Of a stretch of DNA of 64,000 nt, positions 16,979 through 26,235 are shown piece after piece. The notes beneath the pieces were generated by a model. It was not told where the DNA came from. It worked only from the letters and a program-made list of their open reading frames with translations, and made no database searches. This stretch comes from Flavobacteriales bacterium. GTDB lineage: Bacteria > Bacteroidota > Bacteroidia > Flavobacteriales_D > Sanyastnellaceae. The number at the start of each line of letters is the position of its first letter. The stretch's first letter is position 1. The stretch spans positions 1 to 64,000 of the forward strand of contig CANEVR010000005.1 of NCBI GenBank assembly GCA_947442505.1. The letters are read 5' to 3'. The translations under genes and the position numbers were made by a program.

Positions 16979-19099
16979 TTAATCCCAATACAATTCATTC
17001 TGAAATGCCACTTCAGGGAGATTCCAATCGAAAAATCTGTTTTGAATTTCTAAATCATCAGGGTAAAGAACAAAGTTGCGTTCTACACCTCTAAGATGAC
17101 ACTTCAGGATGGATGTGCCTGGCCGCTTTGTGGGCACAACATGAATGTATGAATAGTGCTGTCTTCTATTTCCTTTGTACCCAAAATCAATGTCATGCTG
17201 TTGGTATAGATTGGATGGATAAAGATTCAATTGAATGGTCATTTTTGGGAAACGTTTGTTAAAAAGCATTGATAGCTGGTGGGAAGAATAAAAGTCTTCA
17301 CATTCCAGAAATCCATTCTGCCAAACATCAGATTTCTCAATATCTCTCGTCCATTTTAATCCTAGTGAATCAACAAAAAATTGAAATACCTTTTCACTAG
17401 AATCCTTTTGATCGATCCGGCGAATAATCTGATAAAGGAAAGGTGCTGATGCTTTGTCATCAAAACCCAATAATTCACCTTTCCATTCATCAGGCAAATA
17501 GGTCAATCCTCTTGAGGCCTCTTTGATCATCCACAGCAAACTGTCATGGCCAAGAAAGTTTCTTCCGCTTCTCGCTATGCTATACTTAATCAGCTCTTGC
17601 AGTTTTCGCTCCTCCAGATTGGACAATGGTCTTGACTTCCTTTTTGACTCACCCAAACAATCACCCAAGCGCAATCCATTCTGATAGTTGCATTGAACAA
17701 GCACCTTACCAGTACTATCATAGCTTTGATACAATCCATCCAAATTAAAATTGACCTTTCTAGTCATCAATTTTTTAATACCATTGTGGAAATAGTATTG
17801 CTCCACTGTTGTGTCTTTTGTTCTATCACTTTGACTTTGGAGATTGCCATTGGAATAATAGTTTTCAAAATGATAACGCACATAGTCCAACATCGTAGTA
17901 GCTTCAGACAACATTTTGAGCTTTCCATTTTCAAATTGCTCTCTCTGCATCTGGTAATGAATACCATTAATATTGATTTTCTGCAAAACACCATTGGGGT
18001 AATAACTGATGTAGGCTGTGTCCTTGCGGCCATTTAACTGCGTAAAATACTTGAGATGACCATCCGTATACCATTCTTTGCGGGCCTCTGGGTATTGCGG
18101 GTTGGGGCCATTCATGTAGGTTTCTTCGAAAATCATTACACCCATTTCGTTCCATTTCCGATTAAAACCCTGCCCGTTGGACTTGATCCACTTCTCCTGC
18201 AACAATTGACCATTTGCATTATAAAACAACTCATGTGGTGTAAAACAATTGTAAACATCGACATCATGGAAAGCTTCATAAGAGGTAATTCCATTCTCAT
18301 GATAAGAGCGCCAAGTGCCGATGGGCGTTCCGTTGTCAAATTGTTTTACCCCCGAAAGCTTTCCATTCAAATGGTACTGATTCCAAATGCCATGCTCTCT
18401 GCCCTCCATGTATTGCCCTTTGATGAGCAAATTCCCTTGTTCGTTCCAAAGTTCATAAGGGCCTTCCAGCGTGAACTTTCCACCATAAGAGGATTGGGTT
18501 TCGGCAACAATGGTGCGGTGGTATTTTTTACACATCAATTTCCCATTGGGATAATATTCATATTCCCAACCAAAAGGCATGATGTCATCGGCAAAACCTT
18601 CTGAATCGATGATGTGTTCAGGAGGAACAGGATTGCCTGCTGCTACAATTTCATCCACCCGAAACATGACATAGGAACTTTCTCGAATCTTGTTGCCGTT
18701 GGGATGAAAAGTTTGATTGAGCCAACAACGTCGCTTGTCCTTGTTCCAATAATAGGTCTTTCGTTCATGCAAACGCGCTGACTCGTCAAAATCCTCAGCG
18801 ATTCCAATAATGGAATCCCTGTCTTTTCGTTTATAGATAATTCGAGGCTTGGCATTCATGTAATGATGCAGTTCCTCTGATTGAATGATCCCATCTTTGA
18901 AAACACGTTTCTCGTATATCCTTCCATTCTGATCCAACATGGTACATTCCCCTTGCATGAGGGTTTTGGAGTAGTCAGAATAATAGGTGGAGAAATAATA
19001 GAGACTGCCCTTTTTCTTATAAGTATCAAACTGACAATTCTGCCCCCACAGTTGGCCAAATAATAAAAAAAGAGATAGCAAAAGACCTGTTCTAGTCAT
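16979..19099 (-). CDS. Exported MORN-variant/YwqK-repeat protein
   Basis: A 706-aa protein with signal peptide (MTRTGLLLSLFLLFGQLWGQ). Residues about 40-480 are a series of YwqK/MORN-like repeats with cores such as YPNGKL, HLNGKL, HENGITSY and YYPNGVLQK. The final 220 residues (from about LEERKLQELIKYS) have no recognised family. Such repeat proteins are frequent in Bacteroidota and usually uncharacterised. An upstream in-frame ATG at 19108 lies inside a TAnnTTTG promoter element, so I chose the ATG at 19099. It is transcribed alone. Confidence 0.75.
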   Translation of the reverse strand: MTRTGLLLSLFLLFGQLWGQNCQFDTYKKKGSLYYFSTYYSDYSKTLMQGECTMLDQNGRIYEKRVFKDGIIQSEELHHYMNAKPRIIYKRKDRDSIIGIAEDFDESARLHERKTYYWNKDKRRCWLNQTFHPNGNKIRESSYVMFRVDEIVAAGNPVPPEHIIDSEGFADDIMPFGWEYEYYPNGKLMCKKYHRTIVAETQSSYGGKFTLEGPYELWNEQGNLLIKGQYMEGREHGIWNQYHLNGKLSGVKQFDNGTPIGTWRSYHENGITSYEAFHDVDVYNCFTPHELFYNANGQLLQEKWIKSNGQGFNRKWNEMGVMIFEETYMNGPNPQYPEARKEWYTDGHLKYFTQLNGRKDTAYISYYPNGVLQKININGIHYQMQREQFENGKLKMLSEATTMLDYVRYHFENYYSNGNLQSQSDRTKDTTVEQYYFHNGIKKLMTRKVNFNLDGLYQSYDSTGKVLVQCNYQNGLRLGDCLGESKRKSRPLSNLEERKLQELIKYSIARSGRNFLGHDSLLWMIKEASRGLTYLPDEWKGELLGFDDKASAPFLYQIIRRIDQKDSSEKVFQFFVDSLGLKWTRDIEKSDVWQNGFLECEDFYSSHQLSMLFNKRFPKMTIQLNLYPSNLYQQHDIDFGYKGNRRQHYSYIHVVPTKRPGTSILKCHLRGVERNFVLYPDDLEIQNRFFDWNLPEVAFQNELYWD

Positions 19100-19105
19100 G
19101 ATGTA

Positions 19106-19113
19106 CAAAAATA
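19106..19113 (-). promoter_or_regulatory. -7 element 6 nt before the YwqK-repeat gene
   Basis: TATTTTTG on the minus strand, then TACATC, then the ATG at 19099. This decides the start of the gene and suggests a leaderless transcript. Confidence 0.5.
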
Positions 19114-19181
19114 TGACATCGGTACAGGGGAAAGTAGGAAAGGTTCAAAGTCCCACAATATAAATCAGCTGAAAATCGACT

Positions 19182-19457
19182 CTAGTCAATTAAAGCCTTG
19201 ATGTCTAGCCAGCCACCACCATTGGTTACCGCATTGAAACCGGCCTGTTCTAGAAAGGATTTGGCCATTTCGCTGCGCATTCCGCTTTTACAAAAAACCA
19301 CGATGTGTTGTTTGCCCTCCAGCTCCGACAAACGCTCCGACAGCTGATCCAATGGAATGTTCACCGATGCATTGACATGCCCTGCCGCAAATTCTTCTGG
19401 CGTTCTAACATCTAATAAAAACGCTCCTTTTTCTATGATATCCTTCATGTTGTTCAT
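19182..19457 (-). CDS. Single-domain rhodanese (sulfurtransferase)
   Basis: A 91-aa protein consisting of one rhodanese domain: LDVRTPEEFAAGHVNASVNI near the N-terminus and the active-site loop VVFCKSGMRSEMA with its catalytic cysteine. It would carry sulfane sulfur as a cysteine persulfide. It has no signal peptide and is cytoplasmic. It lies 13 bp downstream of the persulfide dioxygenase-rhodanese gene, so it is the last gene of the sulfur operon and probably passes sulfur to or from that enzyme. Confidence 0.88.
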   Translation of the reverse strand: MNNMKDIIEKGAFLLDVRTPEEFAAGHVNASVNIPLDQLSERLSELEGKQHIVVFCKSGMRSEMAKSFLEQAGFNAVTNGGGWLDIKALID

Positions 19458-19470
19458 TTCAATTCTGGTT

Positions 19471-20883
19471 TTATGCTTTCATCATTTTGCTTTGACAAAC
19501 AAAATCCGTTCTTGGAACATTGGTCTCTGCAATAGATTTAAAACCTCCATCCACTTCAGAAAAATTTCTAAATCCTCTGGCTTGTAAAATAGACGCTGCA
19601 ATCATGCTTCGGTATCCACCAGCGCAATGAATGAAGAAATGCTCGTCAGGGTTGATGTCCTTGGTCCACTCATTAATCAAATTCAATGGTCGATTGTAGG
19701 CCTCATCAACATGCTCTGCCGCATACTCTGTTTCCTTTCTCACATCAATTACCTTGGCATCCTTAGAAAACTGTTCTGCAAATTCTTGTGGTGTAATTCG
19801 ATTGATCATATCCACCTCTTTTCCATCATTTACCCATGCATCAAATCCGCCTTTCAAATGTCCCAATTGGTTATCAAATCCAACACGAGCCAATCGGGTA
19901 ACGGCTTCAGCTTCTTTCCCTTCTGTTGTAATCAATAACAACGGCTGATTAACATTAGCAATCAAGGCTCCCACCCAAGGGGCAAAATCACCATTTAATC
20001 CAATGTTGATGGACTGAGCGACAAAACCTTTCCAAAACTCTGTGCTGGGTCGTGTATCCAAAATCAAGGCACCCGCTGTTTCAGCGGCAGCCTCAAACTC
20101 TGTAGGAGTCAGAGCTCGCATCCCATTGTTCATTACTTCATTAAAACTGGAAATACCCTTCTTGTTCATCGCTACATTCATTCCGAAATAAGCAGGAGGA
20201 GGTGTCAACCCATCTAAAACAGCCGCTATAAAAGCCTCCTTGTTCGGTTGATTCAACGCGTAGTTCATTTTCTTTTGGTTGCCCAATGTGTCCACGGTCT
20301 CCTTCATCATGTTCTTCCCACAAGCGCTACCTGCGCCATGCGCTGGGTAAACCGTGACATCATCTGCCAAAGGCATAATCTTGGTCATTAAGCTATCATA
20401 CAAATGACCCGCCAATTCTTCTTGCGTCAAATGCGCTGCTTTCTGCGCCAAATCAGGACGACCAACATCACCCAAGAACAAAGTATCTCCGGAGAAAATT
20501 GCAATATCCTTTCCAGAAGCATCCTTCAATAAATAAGTCGTACTTTCCATGGTGTGTCCTGGAGTATGCAAAGCCACAATGGTGATCTCTCCAACTTGAA
20601 AGGATTGATTGTCTTTTGCAACAACACAAACAAACTCGGGATTGGCGTTGGGTCCATACACTATTGATGCTCCGGTTTGCTTGCTCAAGTCCAAATGCCC
20701 TGAAACGAAATCGGCATGAAAATGCGTTTCAAAGATGTACTTCAACTGAACGTTGTCTTTGGCCAAGCGGTCCATGTATGGTTGGGTCTCACGAAGCGGA
20801 TCAATGATGGCGGCCTCACCGTTGGAGGTGATGTAATAAGCTCCCTGAGCCAAACATCCGGTGTAAATTTGCTCGATATTCAT
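19471..20883 (-). CDS. Persulfide dioxygenase-sulfurtransferase fusion (CstB-like)
   Basis: A 470-aa fusion. The N-terminal metallo-beta-lactamase-fold dioxygenase domain (1-240) has THFHADFVSGH (H54, H56, D58, H63) and GDTLFLGDVGRPDL, typical of ETHE1/CstB non-heme iron persulfide dioxygenases. Two rhodanese domains follow: the first (about 260-350) lacks an active-site cysteine, and the second (about 365-460) has HCAGGYRS with the catalytic cysteine. The enzyme oxidises persulfides to sulfite or thiosulfate in sulfide detoxification. It sits between TauE and the small rhodanese in one operon. Confidence 0.9.
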   Translation of the reverse strand: MNIEQIYTGCLAQGAYYITSNGEAAIIDPLRETQPYMDRLAKDNVQLKYIFETHFHADFVSGHLDLSKQTGASIVYGPNANPEFVCVVAKDNQSFQVGEITIVALHTPGHTMESTTYLLKDASGKDIAIFSGDTLFLGDVGRPDLAQKAAHLTQEELAGHLYDSLMTKIMPLADDVTVYPAHGAGSACGKNMMKETVDTLGNQKKMNYALNQPNKEAFIAAVLDGLTPPPAYFGMNVAMNKKGISSFNEVMNNGMRALTPTEFEAAAETAGALILDTRPSTEFWKGFVAQSINIGLNGDFAPWVGALIANVNQPLLLITTEGKEAEAVTRLARVGFDNQLGHLKGGFDAWVNDGKEVDMINRITPQEFAEQFSKDAKVIDVRKETEYAAEHVDEAYNRPLNLINEWTKDINPDEHFFIHCAGGYRSMIAASILQARGFRNFSEVDGGFKSIAETNVPRTDFVCQSKMMKA

Positions 20884-20907
20884 TTTGTCTTTTATTTCAA
20901 TTAATAT

Positions 20908-21702
20908 TTATTTCAAAATTGTTTCTTTGATGATGATGTAAATTCCCATGACCAAAACAAACCACCCAAAGGCTGGTTTTAATTTGGCTCCGTCAATTTT
21001 CTTGGACAAATTACTGCCAAAGAAAATCCCCACGATTGCTGCTGCTGTTACAGTCAACAACAATGTCCAATCCAATTGAGTATGTCCCAACTCTCCGGTG
21101 AATCCAAAAAGCGACTTGGCTGCGATGATCAACAATGATGTACCTACTGCTTCTTTCATGGGCAATTTCGAGAGTACAACCAATGCTGGAATAATCAAAA
21201 ATCCACCACCCGCACCTACCAATCCTGTCAAAACACCCACTACCGATCCTTCTAGGAAAATAAGTGGATAATTGAAAACCTGTGGTCCTTGATCTTGTTG
21301 TTCTGACTTGCCTTTTTTAATCATGCTGTATGAGGCGGTAATCATTAACAAGGCAAACAGAATCATTAAAAAAATGGACTTTGTAACTTCCAAACTACCG
21401 ATGGTAAACAATGTACTTGGAATCAGCGGAACAATCAACGCTCGTGTTAGATAAACAGCGACAATAGAAGGAATTCCGAAAACAATGGCTGTCTTAATAT
21501 TGATTAATCCACTCTTAAAATATTGAACAGAACCCACAGCACTGGTAGCTCCCACAATGAACAATGAATAACCTGTCGCCAAAACAGCGTCCACTCCAAA
21601 AACATATACCAATACCGGAACGGTAAGTATACTTCCTCCTCCACCAATGAGGCCCAATGAAACACCAATAAGAACGGACAACAAGTAGCCTACAATCTCC
21701 AT
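20908..21702 (-). CDS. TauE/SafE-family sulfite exporter
   Basis: A 264-aa membrane protein with about eight hydrophobic spans and the internal duplication of the TauE/SafE family, each half carrying a glycine-rich signature (SLGLIGGGGSIL near the start, TGLVGAGGGFLIIPAL near residue 165). It is the first gene of the operon with the persulfide dioxygenase 24 bp downstream. Export of the sulfite made by that enzyme is a coherent role, inferred from context; the family also moves other sulfur compounds and organic anions. Confidence 0.85.
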   Translation of the reverse strand: MEIVGYLLSVLIGVSLGLIGGGGSILTVPVLVYVFGVDAVLATGYSLFIVGATSAVGSVQYFKSGLINIKTAIVFGIPSIVAVYLTRALIVPLIPSTLFTIGSLEVTKSIFLMILFALLMITASYSMIKKGKSEQQDQGPQVFNYPLIFLEGSVVGVLTGLVGAGGGFLIIPALVVLSKLPMKEAVGTSLLIIAAKSLFGFTGELGHTQLDWTLLLTVTAAAIVGIFFGSNLSKKIDGAKLKPAFGWFVLVMGIYIIIKETILK

Positions 21703-21756
21703 TTATTCTAATTTCTGGTTCTTCGGCAAATTTGTGTCAAATCCATTCGTTTTTTC

Positions 21757-21772
21757 TGTAACTGTTGTTACA
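21757..21772. promoter_or_regulatory. Inverted repeat, probable operator of the sulfur operon
   Basis: TGTAACTGTTGTTACA is a perfect 6-4-6 inverted repeat, 54 bp upstream of the TauE start codon. No TAnnTTTG element was found in this upstream region, consistent with an activator-dependent promoter. The spacing resembles Crp/Fnr-type sites; the regulator is not identified. Confidence 0.45.
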
Positions 21773-21783
21773 CCGAGAAAATA

Positions 21784-23946
21784 TTATCGAACAATTTTCA
21801 TTTCCTGAATCAAATGATCCGCATTGGCGTAAACATCCATGACCCACAAAACATAACGAATGTCCACCATAATGTTTCTGCAGATAGCCGGCTGAAACAA
21901 ATAATCACTCATGGTGCTTTCCCAAGAACGATCAAAGTTGATTCCCACCAAATGGCCTTCGGCGTTCAACGCAGGTGAGCCACTATTGCCGCCTGTGGTG
22001 TGATTGCTTCCAGTATAGCAAACGCGCAATTCGCCATTCTCTGCATAGTTGCCAAAGATGTCATTGCGGTACAATGAATCCAATGTATTGCTAATGTTGA
22101 AGTCGTAATTTCCTGATTGAAACTTCTGAATTATTCCATCAGTGGTGGTGTAATAATCATAGACCACACCATCGCGCGGCTTGCTGCCTTGAACTTTGCC
22201 ATAGGCAATTCTCAGGGTGCTATTGGCATCACACCAATTGACAGAGGGATGTTGGGCCACGGTTAGCACATTCACCCATTGCTGCAAAGCCTTGTCCATT
22301 TCTGCGTTGCACAACTGTACTTTGGGCTGGACCACCTTGGCGTGTTGTTCATACAATGCCATTGCTGTTTTATAAATGGGATCATTCTCTATTCTTTTAA
22401 AATCGCCTTTTAGGAATGCCGCCTTCAAAAGCTCGGCATCAACAAACAAACTGTTCTCCATTAAGGTGAACAATACGCCACCCCAATCATCTTCATTCTC
22501 TGCCAGTAAATCCCTAAATACTTGTCCTTCCAATCTTCCACTTACTTTTTTGGTTAACAAAGGAGCAAACTCAAACAACAAATCACGTTCTGTAATGGCA
22601 TCAAAATCTTTGTAGAACGCTTCAAACTCACTCCATTTATCAGCTGCTGTTGTTGACCAATTTTCTTTGGTCGCCAAAACTGTTTTCATGCGGTTGGCCA
22701 TTCTAAACAACTCCGGTCCACTGTTCATGAATTCAGAAAACGCTGCATTGGCCAACAAATAACTTCCGTATTCACGATACAAAGAATCAATCACCAAAGC
22801 AGGAGTAATGGGCATCATGGCAGCCAAATCCTCCTCTTGTTTCTTCTTCAAATTCACTGCATCAAACTTGTTCAATCCTTGCAAAGCCCCTTTCCACTTG
22901 ATGTATGCATTGGCCACGGTGCTCTGCTTAGCAGCATATTGAATGCGCACTTTGTCTGAAGAAAACATTCTGTCCTTGAGCACTTTCATTGCCGCTTCTC
23001 GCATCTCGATTCGCAATGGCAACATGCTCTCGGTGACAAATTGAATGGCTGATGAAGGTAGAAAATGTTCTGTGCGACCAGGAAAACCATAGATCATCGT
23101 AAAATCATTTTCATGCACCCCCTTGGCGTTGACCGTAAAGAATTTCTTGGGTTGATACGGTTGATTGGCCGCATTGAAAGCTGCAGGCTCATTGTTGGCG
23201 TTGGCATAAATCCTAAATACCGAAAAATCTCCGGTGTGTCTTGGCCAAACCCAATTGTCTGTATCACCTCCAAACTTACCGATGTCAGATGGAGGTGCTC
23301 CTACCCAACGAATATCGCTGTAGGTTTTTAATACAATGCGGTAAAATCTTGTTCCGTAATTGTAATCACGAATGAAGGAAGAAAACTCGCCATTCGCTGT
23401 TTGCCATTCCATTCCGAAAGGTCCTCTGTCCTCCTTGTTCCATTGAAATCCCTGTGGCAATTTGCCTTCCTTGGCCAACATCAATTTAACATCACTCAAT
23501 CGCTTGGCATATTCTTCTGTTTGCACGCCCACCATTTTACCGTTGACATCTGCGGTCACTTCCTCAATGCTTTGTACCATGGAGATGGTCAATCCAGGAC
23601 AAGGTTTTTCTTCTTGCTTGGACATGGCCCAATAACCTTTGGTGAGGTAATCATTCTCCACAGAACTATGCTGCTGGATGTATTCAAAACCACAATGGTG
23701 ATTGGTCAATAACAACCCTTCATTGGATACAATTTCACCTGTGCAGCCCATGTCGAACCAAACCACCGCATCCTTCAAACTGGGTTGATCCACGCTGTAC
23801 AAATCCTGACTTTGCAATTTGAGTCCTTTGGATTGCATGTCCGCAATTACCTTGTCCAACTCGGAAGGAATCCACATTCCCTCTTGCGCAAAAAACAAAC
23901 TGGTTGTCAAAGAAAACAACCACAACAAACTATATTTCATCTTCAT
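21784..23946 (-). CDS. dpp11: S46 dipeptidyl-peptidase, DPP11 type (Asp/Glu-specific)
   Basis: A 720-aa exported peptidase (signal peptide to about residue 20), the same length as Porphyromonas DPP11. The chymotrypsin-like triad is visible: H84 in TNHHCG, D228 in GGDTDNWVWP and S655 in GGNSGSPALN. Residue 673 is Arg (INFDRSWESTMSD). In S46 enzymes Arg673 defines DPP11 specificity for acidic P1 residues, whereas DPP7 has Gly. It should therefore release N-terminal dipeptides ending in Asp or Glu in the periplasm. It is last in an operon with a subtilase and an unknown protein. Confidence 0.92.
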   Translation of the reverse strand: MKMKYSLLWLFSLTTSLFFAQEGMWIPSELDKVIADMQSKGLKLQSQDLYSVDQPSLKDAVVWFDMGCTGEIVSNEGLLLTNHHCGFEYIQQHSSVENDYLTKGYWAMSKQEEKPCPGLTISMVQSIEEVTADVNGKMVGVQTEEYAKRLSDVKLMLAKEGKLPQGFQWNKEDRGPFGMEWQTANGEFSSFIRDYNYGTRFYRIVLKTYSDIRWVGAPPSDIGKFGGDTDNWVWPRHTGDFSVFRIYANANNEPAAFNAANQPYQPKKFFTVNAKGVHENDFTMIYGFPGRTEHFLPSSAIQFVTESMLPLRIEMREAAMKVLKDRMFSSDKVRIQYAAKQSTVANAYIKWKGALQGLNKFDAVNLKKKQEEDLAAMMPITPALVIDSLYREYGSYLLANAAFSEFMNSGPELFRMANRMKTVLATKENWSTTAADKWSEFEAFYKDFDAITERDLLFEFAPLLTKKVSGRLEGQVFRDLLAENEDDWGGVLFTLMENSLFVDAELLKAAFLKGDFKRIENDPIYKTAMALYEQHAKVVQPKVQLCNAEMDKALQQWVNVLTVAQHPSVNWCDANSTLRIAYGKVQGSKPRDGVVYDYYTTTDGIIQKFQSGNYDFNISNTLDSLYRNDIFGNYAENGELRVCYTGSNHTTGGNSGSPALNAEGHLVGINFDRSWESTMSDYLFQPAICRNIMVDIRYVLWVMDVYANADHLIQEMKIVR

Positions 23947-24715
23947 CTTTTTTCGACTTTTTGAATTTCCAAAAATTTAAGTTAATGCCCAATTGCCATC
24001 GCGCAAGCTCCGGTAATCGCGCTCCATTATAGATAAATGGACTAGATTTGAACAGGTTATTGGCCCGATACAAAATGTGCACCGCCCAAATGCCTCGCCC
24101 CATTCGCATCTCCATTTCATAACCCCATTTGTTGATGTAGGTCAATCGGTTGTAGGTGCTGGTGATACGTCGTGCTCCGAGGTTGGTACTGGGATCTGGA
24201 GCATCAGAAACAATCAATGCATTGGAAAAATTCCAAAAACCATTGCACCCCAGATCAATAAAAGTTCCTATTCTCCCACCATTATTGGACAACTTAAAAC
24301 GCACAAAGCATCCGAGGGGAACGGCAAACTGTTGCAATGTTTGAGAACGATGCACCGCTCCACCAGATAGGGGCTGCTGCACATTCTGCGCAATACTCAG
24401 CATGCTCCACTTGATTCCTGAGTTGTATCCAATGGCAACAGGACGCTGCTGCTTGAATACGACCCTATTCTCAGATTGCAATTGAAGGGATGCTCCAGGT
24501 GCTGTATAAAAAATGGCATCCTGACCAATGGGCAAATATGTGAGCATACAAAATGTGCGGGAATTAAAAGGCGTGGTCTTGTCGCCACCATCTTCCTCAT
24601 TGCGCTGCAAAACAGAAGGAACCCTTCGGTGCAACAAAATGTTTTGCGCTTCACCTGCCCATGCGCCGCACAACAGGATCAGTACCAATGCTATTCTATT
24701 CAATCGTATTTCCAT
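23930..24715 (-). CDS. Uncharacterised outer-membrane-like protein in peptidase operon
   Basis: A 261-aa protein starting MEIRLNRIALVLILLCGAWA with a signal peptide cut near AGEAQ. I chose the ATG at 24715, which overlaps the upstream subtilase gene by 16 bp; the next in-frame start is 13 codons further up, inside that gene. The body has alternating aromatic/polar strands (WGYEMEMRMGRGIWAVHILY, ARWQLGINLNFWKF) suggesting a small beta-barrel, ending in a lysine-rich tail. No family is recognised. Its 3' end overlaps dpp11 by 17 bp, so translation is likely coupled. Confidence 0.6.
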   Translation of the reverse strand: MEIRLNRIALVLILLCGAWAGEAQNILLHRRVPSVLQRNEEDGGDKTTPFNSRTFCMLTYLPIGQDAIFYTAPGASLQLQSENRVVFKQQRPVAIGYNSGIKWSMLSIAQNVQQPLSGGAVHRSQTLQQFAVPLGCFVRFKLSNNGGRIGTFIDLGCNGFWNFSNALIVSDAPDPSTNLGARRITSTYNRLTYINKWGYEMEMRMGRGIWAVHILYRANNLFKSSPFIYNGARLPELARWQLGINLNFWKFKKSKKDEDEI

Positions 24716-26181
24716 GTGGATATCTGTTTCTTGTTGCTTACGCGAACGATGCACGGTGCAAATTTCTTAAACTCATACATGCCCAAACTGCCTTCTTCAT
24801 CTGGCTGCGTTACCCAATACTCCTGCAGTACTCCGTGATGACCTTCAATATGAAAATAAAAAAGTTCATCATTCTGCGAGCTGTCCGCCAATAGAGGACT
24901 CCAATGCACTACTCGAATTTCTGTGAGCTGTTCAGAAACATCATCCAAAAAGAATTCATATTGAGTCGAATCCACTTCTTCTTGGTTATTGAAAAAATAA
25001 GACGCCTGAGGAATTCCATAACCATGGGCGTAGTCATAATAGGGATAAAGATCTGCAGCGATTTGCACTTGGTCAAACAAATCAGCAGCCGTCCACTCAG
25101 GATGTTGCTCTTTCATGCAAGCGACAAAACCTGCCACCAGCGGACATGAGAAGGAAGTACCTTGCTCATGAGACAACTCGTTGTTGGCCGTTACAAAAAC
25201 CACTCCTTTCGCTACAACGTTGGGCTTCATGCGCTTGTCATGTGTAGGGCCGACAGAACTAAAATCACACTTGAGACCATTGGGCTCGCAGGCGCCTACT
25301 GTCAACACATGAGGCGCATCACCAGGCGCACCAATGATTTCCCAGGGTCCTTGATCCGCATTCCCTGCGCTGTTCAACACCAATACATTCTTCTCTAAAA
25401 AAGCTTTCTCTGCAGCGGCAGAAATCAAGCTTGATCCGTTCATTTGTGTACGACGGTACAATTGGTTGCTGTAAATCAAAGAAGACGTGATGAGTTGTGC
25501 CCCTTTGGACACCGCCCATTCCAAGGCTTCTACCCACCTTGCTTCGCGAACCAATCTAGATGAAGTTGCCTGCTCCGCCCTTGCCAACAAGAATTGGCTA
25601 TTCACGGCCAATCCCAATTGTTGCACTTGATCCTTACCCGCCAGACATGCCATGACCTCGGTACCATGCGAACTTTGCCTTTCCACTATTTTGTCTTTTT
25701 CTACAAAATCATATTGGTCTAAAATTCTTCCCTCTTGGATGATGTGCTGAAACATAGAGTCATTGGAAAATCCAACAAATCCGGCATCCAACACACCAAT
25801 GACCACATTCTTTCCTGAAAAACCTTCACTGATCCAACGCTCGCCTTGCATCATGGTGAGCTGCTCGTAATAAATGATCGATGAAGAATCAGCGGTATCA
25901 ATCAGACTATCTTTCATAGTAAAAGACGCTGTATTCTCAAGGGCGATGATATCTGACGCATAGCACCAAGTAGAGTCCACCCACCAGGGTTGGGGTTGGG
26001 ACAAATCCCATTGATCGATGGCCGCTGCATGAAACCAAGCGGAGTAACCGATGGGCGATTGAACGCAAACAGTTTTCAATTCTTCTTTCGACAATTGTGG
26101 AGACAAAAACACCCAACAATCCTGCGCAAAAGTGACCAGTTGAACAAGCCAAAAAGAGAATATGAGGAGCAGACAACGCAT
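24700..26181 (-). CDS. Exported subtilisin-like (S8) serine peptidase
   Basis: A 493-aa protein with signal peptide (to about residue 20). The subtilase triad is present: D132 in GVLDAGF, H172 in SSHGTEV and S343 in GTSFSCPLVAG, with the oxyanion Asn in NSAGN. There is no T9SS sorting domain; the last 80 residues look like a small beta domain. It is the first gene of a three-gene peptidase operon. A role in degrading imported proteins before DPP11 trims the peptides is inferred. Confidence 0.88.
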   Translation of the reverse strand: MRCLLLIFSFWLVQLVTFAQDCWVFLSPQLSKEELKTVCVQSPIGYSAWFHAAAIDQWDLSQPQPWWVDSTWCYASDIIALENTASFTMKDSLIDTADSSSIIYYEQLTMMQGERWISEGFSGKNVVIGVLDAGFVGFSNDSMFQHIIQEGRILDQYDFVEKDKIVERQSSHGTEVMACLAGKDQVQQLGLAVNSQFLLARAEQATSSRLVREARWVEALEWAVSKGAQLITSSLIYSNQLYRRTQMNGSSLISAAAEKAFLEKNVLVLNSAGNADQGPWEIIGAPGDAPHVLTVGACEPNGLKCDFSSVGPTHDKRMKPNVVAKGVVFVTANNELSHEQGTSFSCPLVAGFVACMKEQHPEWTAADLFDQVQIAADLYPYYDYAHGYGIPQASYFFNNQEEVDSTQYEFFLDDVSEQLTEIRVVHWSPLLADSSQNDELFYFHIEGHHGVLQEYWVTQPDEEGSLGMYEFKKFAPCIVRVSNKKQISTWKYD

Positions 26182-26186
26182 TCAAG

Positions 26187-26194
26187 CAAATATA
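26187..26194 (-). promoter_or_regulatory. -7 element 5 nt before the subtilase ATG
   Basis: TATATTTG on the minus strand, then CTTGA, then ATG at 26181. It matches TAnnTTTG and suggests a leaderless mRNA for the peptidase operon. Confidence 0.55.
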
Positions 26195-26235
26195 CGGGGA
26201 TGCGAACAATAAAAAGGGGTCTTTGTTATATAAAC

